Below are positions 29,001 through 37,496 of a stretch of DNA of 41,611 nucleotides, piece after piece; positions within the stretch are counted from its first letter, which is position 1, and every line of letters begins with the position of its first letter. Where the stretch lies: positions 1 through 41,611 of the forward strand of contig DUQG01000077.1 of assembly GCA_012837935.1 (NCBI GenBank), given 5' to 3'. The notes under the pieces are model-generated. The model saw nothing but the letters and a program-made list of their open reading frames with translations. It did not search any database and was not told the DNA's origin. Source of the DNA: Bacteroidales bacterium. Its GTDB lineage: Bacteria; Bacteroidota; Bacteroidia; Bacteroidales; Paludibacteraceae. The translations under genes and the position numbers were made by a program.

Positions 29001-29838
29001 TCGTTTCGAGAACTGTCTCGCGGTCAATAATAATTTCGTTACGTTCCAAAGAAACAACTTCGCCTGTATCTTCATCCACAAAGTCCTCAACCCATGATTT
29101 CAATACACGAGCAGCTAGTTTTTTACCTACTGCTTTTTTAAGATTTGTCTTATTAACTTTAACCTCTTCTGCAAGGTCAAAAATTTCAAGAATTTCTTTG
29201 TCCGTTTCGAAACCAATAGCTCTCAACAAAGTAGTTACCGGTAATTTCTTTTTACGGTCGATGTATGCAAACATCACATTATTGATATCTGTAGCAAATT
29301 CAATCCACGAACCGCGGAAAGGAATAATACGAGCAGAATACAATTTGGTTCCGTTCGCGTGAAGACTTTGACCAAAGAATACGCCCGGCGAGCGGTGCAA
29401 TTGAGAAACAATCACACGTTCTGCACCATTAATCACGAAAGTACCTTTTGGTGTCATGTAAGGGATTGGTCCAAGATACACGTCTTGAATTACTGTATCG
29501 AAATCCTCATGATCAGGGTCGGTACAATAAAGTTTAAGCTTAGCTTTGAGGGGAACGCTATAAGTTAATCCACGTTCAAAGCACTCCTCAATGGAATATC
29601 GAGGTGGATCTATAAAATAGTCAAGAAATTCAAGTACGAAGTTATTTCGTGTGTCGGCAATTGGGAAGTTTTCGGTAAATACCTTATACAAACCTTCAGT
29701 TTTTCTTTTTTCAGGAGCCGTATCCATTTGAAAAAAGTCGTGGAAAGATTTTAATTGTACTTCCAAGAAATCCGGATACTCCATCTGGTTCTTAATGGAA
29801 GCAAAATTTATTCTTTGATTTTTAGTATTTAAAGACAT
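26026..29838 (-). CDS. rpoB: DNA-directed RNA polymerase subunit beta
   Basis: The second large subunit of RNA polymerase, here 1270 residues. I start it at the ATG at 29838 ([18 protein letters not shown]), because the extended frame opens at TTG two codons upstream. The rifampicin-binding region reads [19 protein letters not shown], then [20 protein letters not shown]; the drug-contact Q, D, H, R and S residues are all wild type. Downstream are [29 protein letters not shown] and [20 protein letters not shown], the conserved lobe and clamp pieces. It follows rplL by 121 bases with an attenuator-like hairpin between them, and rpoC follows directly. Confidence 0.99.
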   Translation of the reverse strand: MSLNTKNQRINFASIKNQMEYPDFLEVQLKSFHDFFQMDTAPEKRKTEGLYKVFTENFPIADTRNNFVLEFLDYFIDPPRYSIEECFERGLTYSVPLKAKLKLYCTDPDHEDFDTVIQDVYLGPIPYMTPKGTFVINGAERVIVSQLHRSPGVFFGQSLHANGTKLYSARIIPFRGSWIEFATDINNVMFAYIDRKKKLPVTTLLRAIGFETDKEILEIFDLAEEVKVNKTNLKKAVGKKLAARVLKSWVEDFVDEDTGEVVSLERNEIIIDRETVLETSHIEEIIESGASTILIHKEDGNQSDYAIIFNTLQKDPSNSEKEAVLYIYRQLRNAEPADDSSAREVINNLFFSEKRYDLGDVGRFRINRKLKLDIDPEVKILTKEDIIEIIKYLVELINSKAEVDDIDHLSNRRVRTVGEQLYNQFGVGLARMARTIRERMNVRDNEVFTPVDLINAKSISSVINSFFGTNALSQFMDQQNPLAEITHKRRLSALGPGGLSRERAGFEIRDVHYTHYGRLCPIETPEGPNIGLISSLCVYAKITDLGFIATPYRTVSDSKVDLSENGIKYYTAEEEEDLVVAQGNAPLNDDGTFIRKVVKTRHEADFPVVPPSEVDLMDVAPSQIASIAAALIPFLEHDDANRALMGSNMMRQAVPLLRCEAPIVGTGIEGQVVLDSRTQIIAEGNGVVEFVDSTQIKINYERTEEEEFVSFDPSLKTYELPKFIKTNQNTTIDLRPLVRKGDRIVKGQVLTEGYSTENGELAIGRNLKVAFMPWKGYNFEDAIVISESVVREDVFTSVHVVEQLLEVRETKRGVEEFTADIPNVSEEATRDLDENGIVRIGARIEPGDIIIGKITPKGESDPSPEEKLLRAIFGDKAGDVKDASLKATPSLSGVVIGKRLFSKAQKDRKAKLADKAILPKLDEQFEEEAAKLKETLIKKLLVIIGDKTSAGVKDFLGTDIISRNSKFTKERLIEIDYTTVQLSKWTTDAHKNELIRELILNYLHKFKELDAQIKRQKFNITIGDELPNGIVQMAKVYIAKKRKISVGDKMAGRHGNKGIVSRIVRQEDMPFLEDGTPVDIVLNPLGVPSRMNLGQIYETVLGWAGKELGVKFSTPIFDGAELSDLDEWCDKAGVPRYGKTYLYDGGTGERFDQAATVGVIYMLKLGHMVEDKMHARSIGPYSLITQQPLGGKAQFGGQRFGEMEVWALEAFGAANILQEILTVKSDDVMGRARTYEAIVKGNPMPTPGIPESLNVLLHELRGLALSVNLE

Positions 29839-29896
29839 TGTCAAAGATGTTTTGGTTGTTTAAGTGCAAAGAACTCTCTATTAATAGTATAGACAG

Positions 29897-29936
29897 AAAA
29901 AGGTTTAGAATCCCTCTTTAGAAGGGAATCTAAACC
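29897..29936 (-). terminator. Attenuator-like hairpin between rplL and rpoB
   Basis: GGTTTAGA(29902-29909)...TCTAAACC(29929-29936) pair perfectly, with an inner TCCCT/AGGGA pairing, and on the minus strand five T follow. It lies 23 bases after the rplL stop and 58 bases before rpoB. Partial termination or processing here would let L7/L12 be made in excess over polymerase, as known for the E. coli rplL-rpoB spacer. A short palindrome near 29945 overlaps the rplL end. Confidence 0.75.
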
Positions 29937-29959
29937 AAAGACCTGATTATCAGGCAATT

Positions 29960-30337
29960 TTATTTAAGTTCAACTTCAGCTCCGCCTTCAGTTAATGCTT
30001 TCTGAAGTGCATCAGCTTCGTCTTTAGTTATACCTTCTTTAATAGTAGAAGGAGCTGCGTCAACTAAATCTTTAGCTTCTTTCAAGCCAAGACCAGTCAA
30101 TTCTTTAACCAATTTAACGATAGCTAATTTGCTAGGACCGGCTGCTTTAAGAACTACATCAAAAGATGTTTTTTCTTCAGCTGCTGCAGCTTCACCTGCT
30201 GCTGGACCTGCTGCTACTGCTACTGCTGCAGCTGCAGGTTCGATACCATATTCGTCTTTCAAAATTTGAGCTAATTCATTAACTTCTTTTACTGTCAAGT
30301 TAACCAATTGTTCTGCAAAAGCTTTTAAATCTGCCAT
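29960..30337 (-). CDS. rplL: 50S ribosomal protein L7/L12
   Basis: Ribosome stalk protein, 125 residues. The N-terminal dimerisation helix ([20 protein letters not shown]) is followed by an alanine-rich hinge of about 20 residues ([20 protein letters not shown]). The C-terminal domain has [29 protein letters not shown] and the tail GGAEVELK, which binds elongation factors. It lies 41 bases after rplJ, with which it forms the stalk complex. Length and hinge are normal. Confidence 0.98.
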   Translation of the reverse strand: MADLKAFAEQLVNLTVKEVNELAQILKDEYGIEPAAAAVAVAAGPAAGEAAAAEEKTSFDVVLKAAGPSKLAIVKLVKELTGLGLKEAKDLVDAAPSTIKEGITKDEADALQKALTEGGAEVELK

Positions 30338-30378
30338 TTTATTTTAATTATTTAATGATTTTTTATTTGATGAATTTA

Positions 30379-30900
30379 TTATCTTTCACCGAGTGTTTTC
30401 AACACACCGTGAATAGTAGTTCCTCCTGATTGGAGTGCGGATACCACGTTCTTAGCTGGAGATTGTAACAATCCGATAATATCTCCGATAAGTTCGTTTT
30501 TACTCTTAATGTGAACTAGTTCTTCAAGCATACCTTCACCAATGTAGAAGCTTTCTTCTACATAAGCTGCTTTCAATACCGGTTTTTTCGCTTTATTTTT
30601 CTTGCTAAAATCTTTGATCAGTTTAGCAGGCGCGTTACCTGTATCAGATAGCATTAGTGAAGTCTCACCTTTCAGAATGTCATATAATTGACTAAAGTCG
30701 TTCTCAGAGTTTTCAAGAGCCTTACGTAGCAGGGTGTTTTTTACAACCAAAAGTTTGATTTTTTGATTGAAGCACGTTCTTCTAAGTTCACTGGTTTGTT
30801 CAGCGTTCAATCCGCCTATATCAGTCAAATAGAAGTGTGCATATTGACCTAATGTTGACTCTATTTCTTTAATAATTGTGCTTTTATCTTCCTTTTTCAT
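30379..30900 (-). CDS. rplJ: 50S ribosomal protein L10
   Basis: Base of the ribosomal stalk, 173 residues. It carries the N-terminal rRNA-binding region (EDKSTIIKEIESTLGQYAHF, TLLRKALENSENDF) and a C-terminal helix that should bind L7/L12 dimers (GGTTIHGVLKTLGER). It follows rplA by only 18 bases, so there is no room for the long L10-binding leader of the E. coli operon. Any feedback control must act elsewhere, for example upstream of rplK. Confidence 0.97.
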   Translation of the reverse strand: MKKEDKSTIIKEIESTLGQYAHFYLTDIGGLNAEQTSELRRTCFNQKIKLLVVKNTLLRKALENSENDFSQLYDILKGETSLMLSDTGNAPAKLIKDFSKKNKAKKPVLKAAYVEESFYIGEGMLEELVHIKSKNELIGDIIGLLQSPAKNVVSALQSGGTTIHGVLKTLGER

Positions 30901-30918
30901 TACTTTCCTTTCTTTAAA

Positions 30919-31614
30919 TTAAGCATCTACTGATTTAGGATCGATTTTAATACCTGCACTCATTGTGCTTGAAAGATAAATGCTCTTTACATAAGTACCT
31001 TTAGCGGTCGTTGGTTTCAGCTTCATAATAGTTGACACAAATTCTTTTACGTTATCAACAATTTGGTCTTCCGTGAAAGAAACTTTGCCTACTGAAGTGT
31101 GAACGATACCGGTTTTATCCACTTTAAAGTCAATTTTACCTTGTTTCACCTCTTTTACAGCTGCAGCTACATCTTGAGTTACAGTACCACTCTTAGGGTT
31201 CGGCATAAGTCCACGAGGACCTAAGATACGACCTAAAGCACCGATTTTACCCATGATGGCAGGTTGTGTAATGATAACATCCACATCCGTCCAACCGCCT
31301 TTGATTTTTTCAATATATTCATCTAACCCAACATGGTCAGCTCCGGCTTCTTTTGCCGCTGCTTCCTGGTCAGGGGTACATAATGCAAGAACCCTTACTT
31401 GTTTTCCCGTTCCGTGAGGTAATGAAACCACACCGCGTACCATTTGGTCTGCCTTACGGGGGTCAACTCCTAAGCGCACGTCAACATCAACAGATGCATC
31501 AAATTTTGTTGTGGTAATTTCTTTTACCAATGCAGCTGCTTCTGTCAAAGAATAGGCTTTCCCTGCTTCAATTTTTTCTAAAGCCAACTTTTGATTTTTT
31601 GTCAGTTTACTCAT
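30919..31614 (-). CDS. rplA: 50S ribosomal protein L1
   Basis: Binds 23S rRNA at the L1 stalk and in many bacteria represses its own operon by binding mRNA near rplK. The 231-residue protein has [20 protein letters not shown], the two-domain linker with [20 protein letters not shown] and the C-terminal [15 protein letters not shown]. It lies 20 bases after rplK. No unusual features. Confidence 0.98.
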   Translation of the reverse strand: MSKLTKNQKLALEKIEAGKAYSLTEAAALVKEITTTKFDASVDVDVRLGVDPRKADQMVRGVVSLPHGTGKQVRVLALCTPDQEAAAKEAGADHVGLDEYIEKIKGGWTDVDVIITQPAIMGKIGALGRILGPRGLMPNPKSGTVTQDVAAAVKEVKQGKIDFKVDKTGIVHTSVGKVSFTEDQIVDNVKEFVSTIMKLKPTTAKGTYVKSIYLSSTMSAGIKIDPKSVDA

Positions 31615-31634
31615 TATTTTAATTGAAGTTTTAA

Positions 31635-32078
31635 TTAGTTATTACTTGGAAATTCGCCTTTAACGGCAATACCCATACTTCGTGCTGTACCTGCAACCAT
31701 TTTCATTGCTGACTCAATCTCGAAACAGTTCAAGTCAACCATTTTATCAGCAGCAATAGCTTTCACCTGTTCCCAAGTAACTTCTGCTACTTTTTTGCGG
31801 TTAGGTTCAACCGATCCACCTTTTACTTTTGTAGCTTCAATAAGCTGCACAGCAACAGGCGGTGTTTTTACGATAAAATCAAATGATTTGTCGGTATAGT
31901 AAGTGATGATTACAGGAAGAACTTTTCCTGCTTTTTCCTGGGTTCTGGCATTAAATTGTTTGCAAAACTCCATAATATTGATACCTTTTGCACCTAAAGC
32001 AGGTCCAACAGGCGGAGATGGGTTTGCCGCACCTCCTTTAATCTGCAATTTAATAAGTCCAGCAATCTCTTTTGCCAT
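31635..32078 (-). CDS. rplK: 50S ribosomal protein L11
   Basis: Part of the GTPase-associated centre, 147 residues. The N-domain has [20 protein letters not shown] and [19 protein letters not shown]; the proline-rich loop is where thiostrepton binds. The C-terminal rRNA-binding domain includes [18 protein letters not shown] and AGTARSMGI. It lies 52 bases after nusG, the only gap in the ribosomal part where an autoregulatory mRNA site could sit. Confidence 0.98.
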   Translation of the reverse strand: MAKEIAGLIKLQIKGGAANPSPPVGPALGAKGINIMEFCKQFNARTQEKAGKVLPVIITYYTDKSFDFIVKTPPVAVQLIEATKVKGGSVEPNRKKVAEVTWEQVKAIAADKMVDLNCFEIESAMKMVAGTARSMGIAVKGEFPSNN

Positions 32079-32130
32079 AATTTTTGTTTTTTGATGTTAA
32101 ATGTAAGAAGCTCGGATGCGCGTAACAACT

Positions 32131-32685
32131 TTACCCTAACTCCTTTTCTACTTGTGTGAATCCTAACTCGACCGAAGTATCTCGACCGAAAATCTTAACC
32201 ATAACCCGAAGTTTTTTCTTCTCATTGTTTACCTCTTCAATGCTACCGTTAAATCCGTTAAACGGACCGTTGATAACTTTGACCAATTCACCTTCGTAAA
32301 ATGGTGTAAGCATTTCTTCACCGGATTCTTGTAATTCGTCAACAGTACCCAGAATTCTGTTTACTTCTGAATGACGAATGGGAGTAGGCGTATTATCCTT
32401 CTCAGTCAAAAATCCTAATACGTTGGGAATGTTACGTAAACGATGCTGAATTTCTCCGGTTAAGTTTGCCTCAATTAAAACATAACCCGGCAGATAACTA
32501 CGTTCTTTCATAGTTTTCTTACCGTTACGGATTACTACAACCTTTTCTGTAGGTATAAGCACTTGAGTCACATAGTGACCAAGATCCGAATTATTGATTT
32601 CAATATCAATATATTCTTTGACCTTGTTCTCTTTGCCACTTATTGCACGTAATACGTACCATCTAAAGTTTGCTGACTCACTCAC
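32131..32685 (-). CDS. nusG: Transcription termination/antitermination factor NusG
   Basis: Binds RNA polymerase and couples transcription with pausing, Rho termination and translation. The 184-residue protein starts at a GTG (32685) with SESANFRWYVLRAISGKENK, the NGN domain. It continues with ERSYLPGYVLIEANLTGEIQ and ends in a KOW domain (EGELVKVINGPFNGFNGSIE, GRDTSVELGFTQVEK). It is the housekeeping copy between secE and rplK, not a capsule-type NusG specialised paralogue. Confidence 0.96.
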   Translation of the reverse strand: MSESANFRWYVLRAISGKENKVKEYIDIEINNSDLGHYVTQVLIPTEKVVVIRNGKKTMKERSYLPGYVLIEANLTGEIQHRLRNIPNVLGFLTEKDNTPTPIRHSEVNRILGTVDELQESGEEMLTPFYEGELVKVINGPFNGFNGSIEEVNNEKKKLRVMVKIFGRDTSVELGFTQVEKELG

Positions 32686-32710
32686 TTTTTCTGCCTCCGG
32701 AAATTAATCG

Positions 32711-32923
32711 TTAAAATAAACCGTAAATAAATGTCATAATCTTTTCAAACGAAAAGTCCATTGCCCAAACAACAAGAGCGATAATGATGGAAGCAATAAG
32801 TACTATCACTGCGCTGTTTGTTAATTCTGACCGCGTTGGCCAAGAAACTTTCTGAACCAATTCGGTGTAAGATTCTTTAAAGCTGTTTCCAACTCTTTTA
32901 AAAAAATTATTCTTCATACTCAT
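32711..32923 (-). CDS. secE: Preprotein translocase subunit SecE
   Basis: Small single-membrane-helix subunit of the Sec translocon. The product of 70 residues is MSMKNNFFKRVGNSFKESYT..., with the amphipathic SecE segment ELVQKVSWPTRSELTNSAV followed by one hydrophobic helix (IVLIASIIIALVVWAMDF). I start it at the ATG at 32923 (another ATG lies at 32917); frames reading further upstream run into tRNA-Trp and are not real. It lies 8 bases after that tRNA and 25 bases before nusG. Confidence 0.95.
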   Translation of the reverse strand: MSMKNNFFKRVGNSFKESYTELVQKVSWPTRSELTNSAVIVLIASIIIALVVWAMDFSFEKIMTFIYGLF

Positions 32924-32931
32924 AGAATTTG

Positions 32932-33004
32932 CACGGGTCGAGAGACTCGAACTCCCGACACCTGGTTTTGGAGACCAGTGCTCTACCAACTGAGCTAGAC
33001 CCGT
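32932..33004 (-). tRNA. tRNA-Trp (CCA)
   Basis: 73-base cloverleaf. The acceptor arms ACGGGTC and GACCCGT pair fully, the anticodon stem CTGGT/ACCAG surrounds the loop CTCCAAA with anticodon CCA, and the T loop is TTCGAGT. It lies between tuf and secE, the usual position in this phylum. Confidence 0.95.
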
Positions 33005-33023
33005 ATATTAGTTTGCAGTTTTT

Positions 33024-33064
33024 AGTTAACAAGTAAACAAGAGAAATTCCCTTGTTTACTTGTT
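33024..33064. repeat. Inverted repeat of AACAAGTAAACAAG between tuf and tRNA-Trp
   Basis: AACAAGTAAACAAG (33028-33041) and its perfect complement (33051-33064) form a 14-base stem with a 9-base loop. The 18-mer AGTTAACAAGTAAACAAG starting at 33024 occurs again, inverted, at 34716-34733 between tRNA-Gly and tRNA-Tyr. Related GTTTAC/GTAAAC words lie at 33070-33120 and 34652-34665. The stem has no T tract and could be an RNA-processing site; the spacer is non-coding. Confidence 0.7.
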
Positions 33065-33126
33065 TTATAACCTTGTAAACTCATTTTTCGTAAACTTGTC
33101 TTCTTGTTTACTCGTTTACATAATTA

Positions 33127-34311
33127 CTACAAAATAGCCGTAATCTGACCGGAACCTACAGTACGTCCACCTTCACGAATAGCGAAACGAAGACCTTCTG
33201 ATAGAGCTACCGGATAAATCAATTTCACTTCAATTTCCAAGTTGTCACCCGGCATTACCATTTCAGTTCCTTCCGGAAGAGAAATTTCACCGGTTACGTC
33301 CAAGGTACGAATGTAGAATTGAGGGCGATATTTATTGTGGAATGGAGTGTGACGTCCACCTTCTTCTTTTTTCAAGATATAAACAGAAGCTTTGAAGTGG
33401 TCGTGAGGTTTCACTGAATTAGGTTTAGCGATAACCATACCACGTTTGATTTCGTCTTTATCAATACCACGAAGCAATAGACCTACGTTGTCACCAGCTT
33501 CACCTCTATCAAGAATTTTACGGAACATTTCCACACCTGTAACAACAGATTTCATTCCTTCTGCGCCAAGACCGGTAATTTGAACTTCATCACCTGTGTT
33601 AATAACACCAGTTTCGATACGACCGGTAGCTACAGTACCACGACCGGTAATAGAGAACACGTCCTCTACAGGCATCAAGAATGGTTTATCAACTGCACGC
33701 GGAGGAAGTTCGATCCAAGTATCCACATGATCCATTAGTTCCATGATTTTATCTTCCCACTCGGCAACACCGTTCAATGCTCCAAGAGCAGAACCACGAA
33801 TTACAGGAGTGTTATTACCATCAAACTCATAGAATGAAAGCAATTCGCGCATTTCCATTTCTACAAGTTCCAGCATTTCTTCATCATCAACCATGTCACA
33901 TTTGTTCATAAAAACAACTAGACGAGGAACGTTTACCTGACGAGCTAGAAGGATGTGCTCACGTGTTTGAGGCATAGGACCATCAGTAGCAGCAACTACA
34001 ATGATAGCGCCGTCCATTTGTGCAGCACCAGTAACCATGTTTTTAACGTAGTCAGCGTGACCCGGACAGTCAACGTGTGCATAGTGACGGTTAGCTGTTT
34101 GATATTCTACGTGAGAAGTGTTAATAGTAATACCACGCTCTTTTTCTTCAGGAGCATTGTCAATAGAGTCAAATGAACGCAACTCTGAAAGACCTTTTTT
34201 TGCCAATACAGTTGTAATAGCAGCAGTCAAAGTAGTTTTTCCGTGGTCAACGTGTCCGATTGTACCAACGTTTACGTGCGGTTTCGACCTGTCAAATTTT
34301 TCTTTTGCCAT
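33127..34311 (-). CDS. tuf: Elongation factor Tu
   Basis: GTPase that carries aminoacyl-tRNA to the ribosome. The 394-residue protein has the P loop GHVDHGKTT, the switch I region [37 protein letters not shown] and GSALGALNG, then domains 2 and 3 with [17 protein letters not shown] and [14 protein letters not shown] at the end. The order tRNA-Thr(TGT), tRNA-Tyr, tRNA-Gly, tRNA-Thr(GGT), tuf, tRNA-Trp, secE, nusG is normal for the phylum. Confidence 0.99.
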   Translation of the reverse strand: MAKEKFDRSKPHVNVGTIGHVDHGKTTLTAAITTVLAKKGLSELRSFDSIDNAPEEKERGITINTSHVEYQTANRHYAHVDCPGHADYVKNMVTGAAQMDGAIIVVAATDGPMPQTREHILLARQVNVPRLVVFMNKCDMVDDEEMLELVEMEMRELLSFYEFDGNNTPVIRGSALGALNGVAEWEDKIMELMDHVDTWIELPPRAVDKPFLMPVEDVFSITGRGTVATGRIETGVINTGDEVQITGLGAEGMKSVVTGVEMFRKILDRGEAGDNVGLLLRGIDKDEIKRGMVIAKPNSVKPHDHFKASVYILKKEEGGRHTPFHNKYRPQFYIRTLDVTGEISLPEGTEMVMPGDNLEIEVKLIYPVALSEGLRFAIREGGRTVGSGQITAIL

Positions 34312-34386
34312 AACTCAAAGATTATTTTTTAATTAATTAGTAATTTGTATATTTTATTTTTAAAGCTTATTCTTTATTACAAAAAG

Positions 34387-34458
<72 letters not shown>

Positions 34459-34572
34459 AAGATTTTGATTAAAATCCGAGTTCAAACTTATTAAATTCAG
34501 AACTCAAGTCCTAGCTCTTTCATTCTCACTCTGACTCGCGATCTCTATCGCAATAGAAAGTGCTTTAATTTG

Positions 34573-34645
34573 AGCGGGAGACGGGGCTCAAACCCGCGAC
34601 CCTCAGCTTGGAAGGCTAATGCTCTATCAACTGAGCTACTCCCGC
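34573..34645 (-). tRNA. tRNA-Gly (TCC)
   Basis: 73 bases. Acceptor arms GCGGGAG/CTCCCGC, anticodon loop CTTCCAA with anticodon TCC, T arm GCGGG with loop TTTGAGC. It lies between tRNA-Tyr and tRNA-Thr(GGT). Confidence 0.95.
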
Positions 34646-34715
34646 ATTTCAGTTTACAAGTAAACGAGATTACCAGCAAACTTCAAGTACAGTAAATAGT
34701 GACTTTAGAAAAAGT

Positions 34716-34733
34716 CTTGTTTACTTGTTAACT
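34716..34733. repeat. Inverted copy of the 18-mer found near tRNA-Trp
   Basis: CTTGTTTACTTGTTAACT is the exact complement of the sequence at 33024-33041. The two copies flank tuf, tRNA-Thr(GGT) and tRNA-Gly in opposite orientation, about 1.7 kb apart. Another partial copy (CTTGTTTACTGTTACC) follows at 34738. Confidence 0.7.
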
Positions 34734-34755
34734 AAACACTTGTTTACTGTTACCG

Positions 34756-34838
34756 TGGGCAGTGAAGGATTCGAACCTCCGAAGTCGAAAGACAGCTGAG
34801 TTACAGTCAGCCCCAGTTGGCCACTTTGGTAACTGCCC
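34756..34838 (-). tRNA. tRNA-Tyr (GTA)
   Basis: 83 bases with a long variable arm as expected for Tyr. Acceptor arms GGGCAGT/ACTGCCC, anticodon stem GCTGA/TCAGC with loop CTGTAAC and anticodon GTA. The short spacer to tRNA-Thr(TGT) contains GAGAGTGT (34868) and its complement (34886), a hairpin possibly used in processing. Confidence 0.94.
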
Positions 34839-34921
34839 AATAAAAAGAGAGTAAAGAGTTGAGATTTGAGAGTGTAGAGTGTTCGACACTCTCAATACTC
34901 CACTCTTAATACTGATTTTTG

Positions 34922-34995
34922 AGCCTCTTGTCGGATTCGAACCAACGACCCCGAGATTACAAATCACGTGCTCTGGCCAACTGAGCTAAAGAGGC
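34922..34995 (-). tRNA. tRNA-Thr (TGT)
   Basis: 74 bases. Acceptor arms GCCTCTT/AAGAGGC, anticodon loop TTTGTAA with anticodon TGT, T loop TTCGAAT. The anticodon stem CGTGA/TCTCG has one U-U mismatch. It is the first gene of the tRNA-tuf-ribosomal transcript. Confidence 0.93.
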
Positions 34996-35043
34996 ATTTT
35001 TTGTTTTTGTAAGTCAGATTCGCTCAATCCAACTCCCCTATTC

Positions 35044-35074
35044 CACTTTTAAGCGAACTTCTTAAACACTCAAA
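35044..35074 (-). promoter_or_regulatory. Possible promoter of the tRNA-tuf operon
   Basis: On the minus strand TTTG (35074-35071) is followed by 19 bases and TAAAAGTG (35051-35044), which keeps the spacing and the TA and TG of the -7 consensus but differs at two positions. It lies about 50 bases before tRNA-Thr(TGT), a suitable distance. No better match is seen here. Confidence 0.35.
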
Positions 35075-35114
35075 AAAGCATTTAACCACCTATTAACTAA
35101 AGCTTTGTAGGGAT

Positions 35115-35149
35115 AAAAAGCCGTTCGAGGTACATTACTCAAACGGCTT
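35115..35149 (-). terminator. Intrinsic terminator after raiA
   Basis: AAGCCGTT (35118-35125) and AACGGCTT (35142-35149) pair fully, and five T follow on the minus strand. It lies about 50 bases after the raiA stop and separates the rpsU/xerC/raiA group from the tRNA-tuf operon. Confidence 0.8.
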
Positions 35150-35197
35150 GCAAAAATACAAAATTATTTTGATATACAAAACTAATTCTTTAATTTT

Positions 35198-35497
35198 TTA
35201 TTTTTTAGCTGATTTTTGCTTAAATTTTATCATTTGTTTCTCAATTGCTTCCAGTCCCAAGTCAATTGCTTCCTCAAAAGTATCGCAGGTTTTAGATGCA
35301 AAAAATTCCACTCCCGGCGCTGCTACCTTAATATCAGCCTGCTTGTTAGCTGCCGTTTCGGGCTTCACTACTTTCAAGTAAAAATCTTTTGATAAGATCT
35401 CGTCATTAAATTTTTCTAATTTTTTAGATTTTTTTTCGATGTAAGCCTCTAATTTATCGGTTGCATCAAAATTTACCGATTGAATACGAAGTTTCAT
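35198..35497 (-). CDS. raiA: Ribosome-associated inhibitor / hibernation promoting factor (short form)
   Basis: Small protein of 99 residues in the S30AE/YfiA family that binds the 30S decoding site and promotes hibernation or inactivity of ribosomes in slow growth. It begins MKLRIQSVNFDATDKLEAYI and has the basic run EKKSKKLEKF, the beta-strand YLKVVKPETAANKQADIKVA and EEAIDLGLEAIEKQMIKFKQ. It lacks the C-terminal dimerisation domain of long HPF. The ATGA start overlaps the xerC stop by 4 bases, and a strong AGGAGGT sits 5 bases before the ATG, unusual in this window. Confidence 0.9.
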   Translation of the reverse strand: MKLRIQSVNFDATDKLEAYIEKKSKKLEKFNDEILSKDFYLKVVKPETAANKQADIKVAAPGVEFFASKTCDTFEEAIDLGLEAIEKQMIKFKQKSAKK

Positions 35498-36393
35498 AAG
35501 CTACCTCCTTTTTTTATTGCTCGTGGATGAGCCTGTTTATAAATCTTATTTAGTTCGCTGAAACTAACATGTGTGTAAACTTGGGTTGCAACAAGACTGC
35601 TATGCCCAAGCAAATCTTTCACGGCATTAATATCAGCACCATTGTTCAAAAGTGTAGTTGCAAACGTGTGTCTTAGCACATGCGGACTCTGCTTGTGAAG
35701 AGTGCTAAACTGAGTCATTTTCTCATGTACAATATTATATATAGCTTTACTGTACATTTTTTTTCCTTTTTTCAGCACAAAGAACGAATTATCCTGCAAA
35801 TCTATTTCCGCATTCCTCAACTCCTGATAAGCCTTCATCTCTTCACAAATATCAACACCCAACGGCAGAACCCGCTCTTTATTTCGTTTTCCAAGCACCT
35901 TTAGCTGCCTCAACTCATAATCCACATCATCATCTTGAAGCGAGACCAACTCCGACACACGAAGTCCGGTCTGATAAAACAGATTAACAATCAAGCGATT
36001 TCTTGCTCTTTCAAATCCACCTAACCCACTCTCTTCCGACAGCACATGCTCCATCTCCTTCTGTTTATAAAACGCAGGAAGTGGCTTATTTGTTTTAGGT
36101 AACACGATTTTTTTTGTGGGATTTTCATCTGCCAGTTTCTGAATCAACAAAAACCGCCAAAATGATTTTAGGGTGGATATTTTTCGGGAAATAGTGCGAG
36201 AGGTATTTCCACTCTCCATTAGGGATAGCACCCACTGCTGGATTTCTCTGTGGCTTATTGTTCGAGGTGCAAAGTTCTGTGGTTCTACATATAGAAATTC
36301 ACAGAACTGATTGATGTCTGTATGATATGACAAAACAGTATGAGATGAATAATTCTTCTCATACTGTAAATATCGTAAAAACGCTTGAATCAT
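35494..36393 (-). CDS. xerC: Tyrosine recombinase XerC-type
   Basis: Site-specific recombinase of 299 residues expected to resolve chromosome dimers at dif with a partner Xer protein. The N-terminal core-binding domain (residues 1-90) contains LRYLQYEKNYSSHTVLSY. The catalytic residues are all present: R145 (TGLRVSEL), K169 (LGKRNKER), H238 and R241 (PHVLRHTFATTLL), H264 (LLGHSSL) and the nucleophile Y273 (TQVYTHV). Next to rpsU, raiA and tuf it holds the chromosomal xerC position seen in many Bacteroidota. No integrase-like extension or attachment site is seen, so it is not a mobile-element integrase. A likely promoter lies 30-60 bases upstream. Confidence 0.9.
   Translation of the reverse strand: MIQAFLRYLQYEKNYSSHTVLSYHTDINQFCEFLYVEPQNFAPRTISHREIQQWVLSLMESGNTSRTISRKISTLKSFWRFLLIQKLADENPTKKIVLPKTNKPLPAFYKQKEMEHVLSEESGLGGFERARNRLIVNLFYQTGLRVSELVSLQDDDVDYELRQLKVLGKRNKERVLPLGVDICEEMKAYQELRNAEIDLQDNSFFVLKKGKKMYSKAIYNIVHEKMTQFSTLHKQSPHVLRHTFATTLLNNGADINAVKDLLGHSSLVATQVYTHVSFSELNKIYKQAHPRAIKKGGSL
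35503..35509 (-). promoter_or_regulatory. Strong Shine-Dalgarno AGGAGGT before raiA
   Basis: AGGAGGT lies 5 bases before the raiA ATG, inside the last codons of xerC. Most genes in this window have no such sequence, as expected for the phylum. It may raise translation of RaiA independently of XerC. Confidence 0.7.
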
Positions 36394-36424
36394 ATCTGAC
36401 TTTTTCGATGAAATAAACTCTCAA

Positions 36425-36455
36425 CGAAAATAATATATTAATGTCAGATAAGCAA
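36425..36455 (-). promoter_or_regulatory. Possible promoter of xerC-raiA
   Basis: TTG (36455-36453), 20 bases, TATTTTCG (36432-36425) on the minus strand; one mismatch from TAnnTTTG. It lies 32 bases before the xerC ATG. Confidence 0.45.
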
Positions 36456-36483
36456 GTTTTTTAGAAAATAATTTTCAAAAAAA

Positions 36484-36675
36484 TTACTCTTCGTCTCTTT
36501 GTAATTGTTGAACGTAAACTGCACGTTGCTTTTTAGCACGATTCAGCACAGATGGTTTATCAAACTGCTGACGACGACGCAACTCTTTCACTACACCTGT
36601 TCTTTCAAATTTACGTTTAAATCTTTTTAAAGCTCTTTCGATGTTTTCGCCTTCTTTTACGGGAACTACAATCAT
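36484..36675 (-). CDS. rpsU: 30S ribosomal protein S21
   Basis: Small basic ribosomal protein of 63 residues: MIVVPVKEGENIERALKRFK, then the basic helix KFERTGVVKELRRRQQFDKP and a tail rich in Lys and Arg. In Bacteroidota S21 is linked to sequestering the 16S anti-Shine-Dalgarno end. Its own promoter matches the phylum consensus fully and lies 60-90 bases upstream; xerC follows on the same strand. Confidence 0.97.
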   Translation of the reverse strand: MIVVPVKEGENIERALKRFKRKFERTGVVKELRRRQQFDKPSVLNRAKKQRAVYVQQLQRDEE

Positions 36676-36732
36676 AGATTTGTATTTATAATTATAATAT
36701 TAAATTAATGTCTTATTTCTTTTTTCGGACTG

Positions 36733-36763
36733 CAAAGATAGAGAATAGTTTTGACATAGCAAA
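36733..36763 (-). promoter_or_regulatory. Consensus promoter of rpsU
   Basis: TTTG (36763-36760), exactly 19 bases, TATCTTTG (36740-36733) on the minus strand: both elements and the spacer match the Bacteroidota consensus. Transcription should begin near 36726, leaving a leader of about 50 bases before rpsU. Confidence 0.8.
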
Positions 36764-36790
36764 AATATTTTTCTAAGTTTTTATCGGTTA

Positions 36791-37489
36791 TCAACCTTGT
36801 CTTACTAATTTGCTAAATTCTTTCATCCCCTCCCCTGCGCCTTTTTTAATCACATGAATACCTCTTCCATGCACTCCGACCTCATTCGGGTCAATTAAAT
36901 AAATTGGCACATCCTTTTTCACATAATGAATAAGTCCGGCAGCGGGATAAACCTGCATGGATGTTCCAATTATTAAGAATATATCTGCCTGCTCAACCAA
37001 ACTAATTGCATTTTCCATTTCGGGCACAGCCTCACCAAACCAAACTATATGCGGGCGCAGTTGATACCCATACGGACATTTATCTCCCAAATGTGTTTCA
37101 TAATTATTTTCCGTCAGGTCATAAACCTGCTCGCCGGGTCCTGTGGAACGCACTTTCATTAATTCGCCGTGCAGGTGTAGCACTTGTGTACTTCCGGCAC
37201 GTTCGTGCAGATCATCCACATTTTGAGTGATGATTTGCACATTAAAGTCTTTTTCCAATTCTGCCAATGCTATATGTCCGGCATTGGGTTTCACGCTCAG
37301 AAGTTCTTTGCGACGGTAGTTGTAAAAATCCAGCACTAATTTCGCATCGCGGTACCAAGCTTCAGGTGTGGCTACATCCTCTACTCTATGCTCACCCCAA
37401 AGTCCGCCTGCTCCTCTAAACGTAGCCAAACCACTTTCTACACTCATTCCTGCTCCGGTAAGAACTACCAGTTTCTTTTGTTTGCTCAT
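36791..37489 (-). CDS. cobB: Sir2-family NAD-dependent deacylase (class III, CobB-like)
   Basis: Removes acyl groups from protein lysines using NAD+. The 232-residue protein has GAGMSVESGLATFRG at 12-26, TQNVDDLHERAGS, the catalytic HLHGEL, PHIVWFGE and IIGTSMQVYPAA. Y56 and R59 in DFYNYRRKE match the Tyr-x-x-Arg pair of SIRT5/CobB enzymes that favours succinyl or malonyl lysine. The zinc ribbon is reduced: only one cysteine (KCPYG) is left of the usual four, a pattern found in several bacterial class III proteins. The start ATG at 37489 is preceded by GGAGG at a 7-base distance. It follows no operon partner and converges on nothing. Confidence 0.9.
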   Translation of the reverse strand: MSKQKKLVVLTGAGMSVESGLATFRGAGGLWGEHRVEDVATPEAWYRDAKLVLDFYNYRRKELLSVKPNAGHIALAELEKDFNVQIITQNVDDLHERAGSTQVLHLHGELMKVRSTGPGEQVYDLTENNYETHLGDKCPYGYQLRPHIVWFGEAVPEMENAISLVEQADIFLIIGTSMQVYPAAGLIHYVKKDVPIYLIDPNEVGVHGRGIHVIKKGAGEGMKEFSKLVRQG

Positions 37490-37496
37490 AGTTTTG

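Noticed and set aside
35494-36393. Phage or ICE integrase next to tRNA genes
   Set aside because: The protein is a standard Xer recombinase beside rpsU and raiA; no attachment repeats or cargo genes are seen at the tRNAs.
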